From assembly GCF_900113865.1 (NCBI RefSeq), contig NZ_FOQY01000028.1, positions 1 to 34,664 on the forward strand: a stretch of 34,664 nt of DNA. Reading direction: 5' to 3'. Shown piece after piece: positions 31,557 through 34,664 of this stretch (its first letter is position 1; each line of letters begins with the position of its first letter). The notes under the pieces were generated by a model. It saw only the letters and a program-made list of their open reading frames with translations. It had not been told where the DNA came from and searched no databases. The DNA comes from Streptosporangium canum (GTDB lineage: Bacteria; Actinomycetota; Actinomycetes; Streptosporangiales; Streptosporangiaceae). Position numbers and translations under genes: made by a program.

Positions 31557-32510
31557 ATGCGCGCCGTCCAATACACCCGATTCGTCCCTCCCGAGGTGCT
31601 GCGCATCAACGACGTGCCCACGCCTCAGCCTGGGCCGGGAGAGGTGCTCGTCGAGGTCCGCGCCGCGAGCGTGGACGCCGGAGAACTCGCCTTCCGCACA
31701 GGCAGACTGCGCGGCATCGCCCGAGCCCGCTTCCCCCGCGGCCTGGGAGTCGACTTCGCCGGCCGCATCGCGGCCCCGGGCTCCGGCGTACACGCCTGGA
31801 GCGAGGGAGAGGAGGTGTGGGGGTTGATGCCGCACTTCACCTTCGGCGCCATCGCCGACTACGTCACCGTCCCCGAACAGCGGCTCGCCCGGGCCCCCAA
31901 GAACCTGAGCCTGCTGGACGCCGCCGCCCTGCCCTCGTCGGGCACCACCGCCCTGACCGCCCTGACCGACAAGGCCGGCCTCACCAGCGGTGAACGGCTC
32001 CTGGTCCGCGGCGCCACAGGCGGCGTCGGCAGCATCGCCGTGCAACTGGGCAAGGCGCTCGGCGCCCACGTCACCGCGCTCGCCGGCGCACGCAATCTCG
32101 ACTGGGTCACCGAACTCGGCGCCGACGCGGCCCTGGACTACCGCACGACCCGGCCGCAGGACATCGGTCATTACGATGTGATCCTCGACGTCGTAGGCAC
32201 CGATCTCGGGGCCTACCAGGCCCGGCTCGATCGTCGTGGCCGCATGGTCGCGCTGGCCTTCGACCAGGACCGAATCCTGACCTCCATGGCCACCACGGGA
32301 CTGCGAGCCGCCCTCTCACCCCGGCGCATGAAACTCTTCAGCACCAACCCTTCCCCCGCGCGGATAGCCGAGCTCACCGCCTCCACCGAGGCGGGCAGCG
32401 TCCGCCCTGTGATCGACGCCGTCTACCCGATCGGCGACGTCACAGAGGCTCACCGACGACTCGAAGCCGGCGGAGTCCGCGGGAAGCTCATCATCGACAT
32501 GCAGCGCTGA
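31557..32510 (+). CDS. NADP-dependent quinone oxidoreductase
   Basis: The 317-residue zinc-free medium-chain reductase contains LVEVRAASVDAGELAF, LGVDFAGRIAAPGSGV, and the cofactor loop VRGATGGVGSIAVQLGKALG (GATGGVG at 152-158). LGADAALDYRTT, YDVILDVVGTD and a C-terminal VRGKLIIDMQR follow. It is a relative, not a copy, of the transposon-borne enzyme at 26732. The ATG at 31557 follows GGGAAAG. It is controlled by the divergent TetR gene, judging from the operator. Likely role: reduction of quinones or unsaturated carbonyls. Confidence 0.92.
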   Translation: MRAVQYTRFVPPEVLRINDVPTPQPGPGEVLVEVRAASVDAGELAFRTGRLRGIARARFPRGLGVDFAGRIAAPGSGVHAWSEGEEVWGLMPHFTFGAIADYVTVPEQRLARAPKNLSLLDAAALPSSGTTALTALTDKAGLTSGERLLVRGATGGVGSIAVQLGKALGAHVTALAGARNLDWVTELGADAALDYRTTRPQDIGHYDVILDVVGTDLGAYQARLDRRGRMVALAFDQDRILTSMATTGLRAALSPRRMKLFSTNPSPARIAELTASTEAGSVRPVIDAVYPIGDVTEAHRRLEAGGVRGKLIIDMQR

Positions 32511-33056
32511 CCTGCACCTGCTCCACAGCGTCGCCACCGGTGCGGAGCGTCCAACTCGGCGACGAATTCGACGGCGTGCAACCTCTGCCGGCGCCGGTAG
32601 TCATAGACCACCGGTTTCGGCGTACCAGCGGGAATTCCAGCGCCTCCGGCAGATCAATCGCCCACCACAACACTCACCAGGCGACGGCTCGGCCGGTTGC
32701 TCCCCCATGACCGCCTGAGCCAAAACCTTTCGTTCCCCGCACCTCATACCGGATGTCCCGGTCGCGACTCCTGTTTGTAGGAGAGGGTCTTCAGTCCACT
32801 GTAAATGATCTTGAACCCAGCCGAATGCCTTTACAATGTAGATCAATAAATCTGCGGCATTACCGCTCATACGGCCAGACGCTTGACACTGCCGGGCGCT
32901 CCCACAGGCATCTCTCGAAGCGGTGCCCTCGACGCCCCTCCCCCGCCGAGTCCGATACCTGGATCGCCATCCTGTGGGCATCAGCGCGACGGCACCCACC
33001 CCCCGGCCACCGGCCGTGGCCCGAACGCCTGATGCCGACCGCGAGTGAAACCGTAG
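32511..33056. other. Gap without a recognised gene
   Basis: No frame on either strand shows a family I know. An AT-rich island at 32795-32870 (TTTACAATGTAGATCAATAA) contrasts with the surroundings and could be a promoter or the scar of an insertion. The block around 32580-32750 may be gene debris. Confidence 0.4.
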
Positions 33057-33248
33057 GATCATCCGCGCGATCCGACGATCAACGGTGGCCACTCCCCCGC
33101 CTGGCTGCTGATCCAGGCCGCCCAGCTGTCTTGGGAGATCCGCTCCATCTTGCCCCTGATCCACGGCGCGCGCCTCAACCTCACCGAGGAGCTGTCGATC
33201 CGGCCTGTCGTTAAGGAAGCTGTCACCAAGTACACGCGAGCGTGTTGA
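33057..33248 (+). pseudogene. C-terminal fragment of an unassigned protein
   Basis: From a stop at 33054 the frame runs to a TGA at 33246 and reads DPTINGGHSPAWLLIQAAQL, then SWEIRSILPLIHGARLNLTE and PVVKEAVTKYTRAC. This is convincing protein-like sequence without a good start, so I read it as the tail of a deleted gene. I do not recognise the family. It ends six bases before the stop of the convergent recombinase gene. Confidence 0.4.
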
Positions 33249-33254
33249 GCCTGG

Positions 33255-34020
33255 TCAGTGGGTACGGTGGCGGGGCGCGAGGACCTCAGTGACCTTGGCG
33301 ATGGCCTCAGCGCCGGGTTTGACGTAGCGCATGGCGGTGCGGGGGTTCTTGTGCCGGGTCTTGCCCATGATGAGCTGCAGCGGGATTTCGGCGTCGCCGA
33401 GGTGGGTGGCGGCGCTGTGTCGCAGCTGGTGCAGGTCGAGGCCGGCGTATTTGTCCAGCAGGACGCGGGCGCGGTCGTAGCCGAGGCGGGCGCGGCCGGT
33501 GTGCGGGCAGATGTCGGCGGCCGCCCTTCGAGCGGACGGGGGCGCGGCGGTGCTCCAGGTCGAGGTCTTCGACGTTCAGCGCCAGGATCTCCGCGGCCCG
33601 GGCCGCGGTCTCGTACAGCATCCGCCACAAGGTCTTCTCGCGCAGCGGGATGTCGCGGCGGGACAGCAGTCGGTGGATGGTGGTCTTGGCGACCGCGCGG
33701 GTCTCGTCGGTGCTCTCCTTGCGGCGTTCGGCCTCGGCCGGGACCGATGGGGCGGCCCAGTGCTTCTTGGTCTGGCACCAGAGCAGCCAGGAGGCGACGG
33801 CGGCGCGGTTGCGGTTCCAGGTCGCCGGCGCGCATCGGCCCCACAACTCGGTGAGCGCGGCGCCGATCTCGGCGTCGGTGACGTCGGCGAGCGGCCGGTC
33901 GCGGCCGAGCACGTCGATGGTGCGGTCGATGGCCGAGGCGTAGGCGCGATGGGTGTTGGGGTTGGCGGTGCGCGGGTACAGCGGCCCAGACTGGCACGGA
34001 GGCGCGGCCTGAGCAGGCAT
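33255..34020 (-). pseudogene. Tyrosine recombinase/integrase with internal deletion
   Basis: The ATG at 34020 opens a frame with the core-binding domain ([40 protein letters not shown]) and the first catalytic part: Arg141 in [19 protein letters not shown] and Lys165 in SKGG. At about 33519 homology jumps frame and skips roughly 40 residues. It resumes as [33 protein letters not shown] (catalytic H and R) and [16 protein letters not shown] (His and the Tyr nucleophile), ending at a TGA at 33255. All catalytic residues exist but in two frames, so the enzyme is not made whole. Confidence 0.8.
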
Positions 34021-34028
34021 GCCTGCTC
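34011..34028. promoter_or_regulatory. 18-bp perfect palindrome over the recombinase start
   Basis: GAGCAGGCATGCCTGCTC is its own reverse complement and includes the recombinase ATG. It could be an operator or a binding site, or sequester the start in RNA. No function is shown. From 34029 to 34232 I see no gene. Confidence 0.45.
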
Positions 34029-34232
34029 ACTGTCCGGTGTTCGGATGAGTTCCGTGTGGCGATTGACCTCTACCAAAGGTCCAGCACCCCGCTGCAACGC
34101 TCTGGGCAGGGGGCGCGTTGTGATGCGCGATGAGGTAGGTGATGCAGTTCGCAGCGATGTGCGTGGCTGGGTCAGCTGATGGTCCGGTTGAGGGGCTTCG
34201 CGATGGATGAGCGGCTCCGGGCGCATGGCCGG

Positions 34233-34664
34233 TCAGGGGCAAATTTTTTGGTACGCCGGGCCTTCCGGCACGTACCGCTCCCATTCCTGCAGAGTAAAGG
34301 AACGCCTCACCTGAGCACACAGAAATGGCAAGGGTTCGACGAGATAGCTCACGTCCCACAGCCGCACCGTCCCGTCTTTGTCGCCGCTGCTGGCCAGGGT
34401 GCGGCCGTCCGGTGCGAACGCCACTGAGGAGATCCCGTCCTGGTGGCCGGTGAGCTGGGCTATTTTCCGGCCGCTGGCCGTGTCCCACAGCCGCACCGTC
34501 CCGTCGACGTCGCCGCTGGCCAGGGTCTTGCCGTCCGGCGTGAACGCCACCGACTTGACCGGGCTCTGGTAGCCGGTGATCGTGGCTCTTTCCCGGTGGT
34601 TGGCCGTGTCCCACAGCCGCACCGTCCCGTCGTCGCCGCCGCTGGCCAGGGTGCGGCCGTCCGG
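34233..34664 (-). CDS. WD40-repeat protein, C-terminal end (5' beyond window)
   Basis: The reverse frame is open from the window edge to a TGA at 34233. It holds three consecutive WD40 repeats of about 42 residues, each with the pattern SVAFxPDGxTLASGxxDGTVRLWD. A short tail follows (SFTLQEWERYVPEGPAYQKI) that is common at the end of actinobacterial WD40 proteins attached to HTH, kinase or STAND domains. The repeats form beta-propeller blades for protein binding. The N-terminal effector domain is outside the window, so its type is unknown. Confidence 0.9.
   Translation of the reverse strand, partial: PDGRTLASGGDDGTVRLWDTANHRERATITGYQSPVKSVAFTPDGKTLASGDVDGTVRLWDTASGRKIAQLTGHQDGISSVAFAPDGRTLASSGDKDGTVRLWDVSYLVEPLPFLCAQVRRSFTLQEWERYVPEGPAYQKICP

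Noticed and set aside
1..34664. CRISPR arrays, tRNA or rRNA genes
   Set aside because: I saw no regularly spaced repeats and no tRNA-like cloverleaf or rRNA sequence on either strand.

Overview
The window is GC-rich throughout. It has actinobacterial-style genes (GTG and TTG starts, SARP/AfsR-type regulator, GPP34 protein, DUF6223 membrane protein, numerous one-gene TetR/MarR/HxlR switches) and no tRNA or rRNA. It looks like an accessory region of a filamentous actinomycete chromosome or large plasmid, possibly Streptosporangiaceae or a Streptomyces relative; the genus is inference. Gene decay and mobile DNA are dense: a TnpB end, IS5-type fragments, three separate pieces of Tn3-type transposase, two broken tyrosine recombinases, and many genes with short internal deletions.

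Layout. 1-2420: end of an IS200/IS605-type tnpB with its right-end hairpin, a broken beta-lactamase-like gene, small gene scraps, an intact DUF6223 membrane protein and a broken IS5-type transposase. 2429-8000: a divergent HxlR/aldo-keto reductase pair, a WrbA-MFS operon divergent from a MarR gene across a striking double-palindrome operator, and a VOC protein. 8413-8877: an SDR tail fused to Tn3 debris. 9063-11806: a GPP34-APC permease-GNAT operon ending in a strong hairpin. 12250-17645: the most interesting locus, a probable minimal RiPP-type cluster. It has an 18-residue peptide gene with a strong ribosome binding site, then a long hairpin, then a ThiF/E1-like adenylyltransferase, then a PqqD-M50 metalloprotease fusion. 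A large SARP-STAND regulator carrying a TTA codon faces it. 17799-22928: a broken GNAT, an IS5 tail, three small secreted Cys-containing proteins, a MarR gene and an azoreductase-SDR fusion gene.

23060-29533 is a 6.47 kb Tn3-type element. It has 43-bp perfect terminal inverted repeats and a 7-bp flanking direct repeat. Its transposase has lost its C-terminal third and its resolvase has lost the catalytic serine domain. Between them sits a TetR-SDR-quinone oxidoreductase-alpha/beta hydrolase cassette. 29746-34664: recombinase fragments, a frameshifted DUF1963 gene, a TetR/quinone oxidoreductase pair with a perfect 13-bp inverted-repeat operator, and the end of a WD40 protein.

Two themes stand out. 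One is repeated self-contained regulator/reductase modules (HxlR, MarR twice, TetR twice) that look like quinone, aldehyde or electrophile response units, one of them on a transposon. The other is an unassigned peptide-modification locus whose precursor is so short that gene finders would normally miss it.
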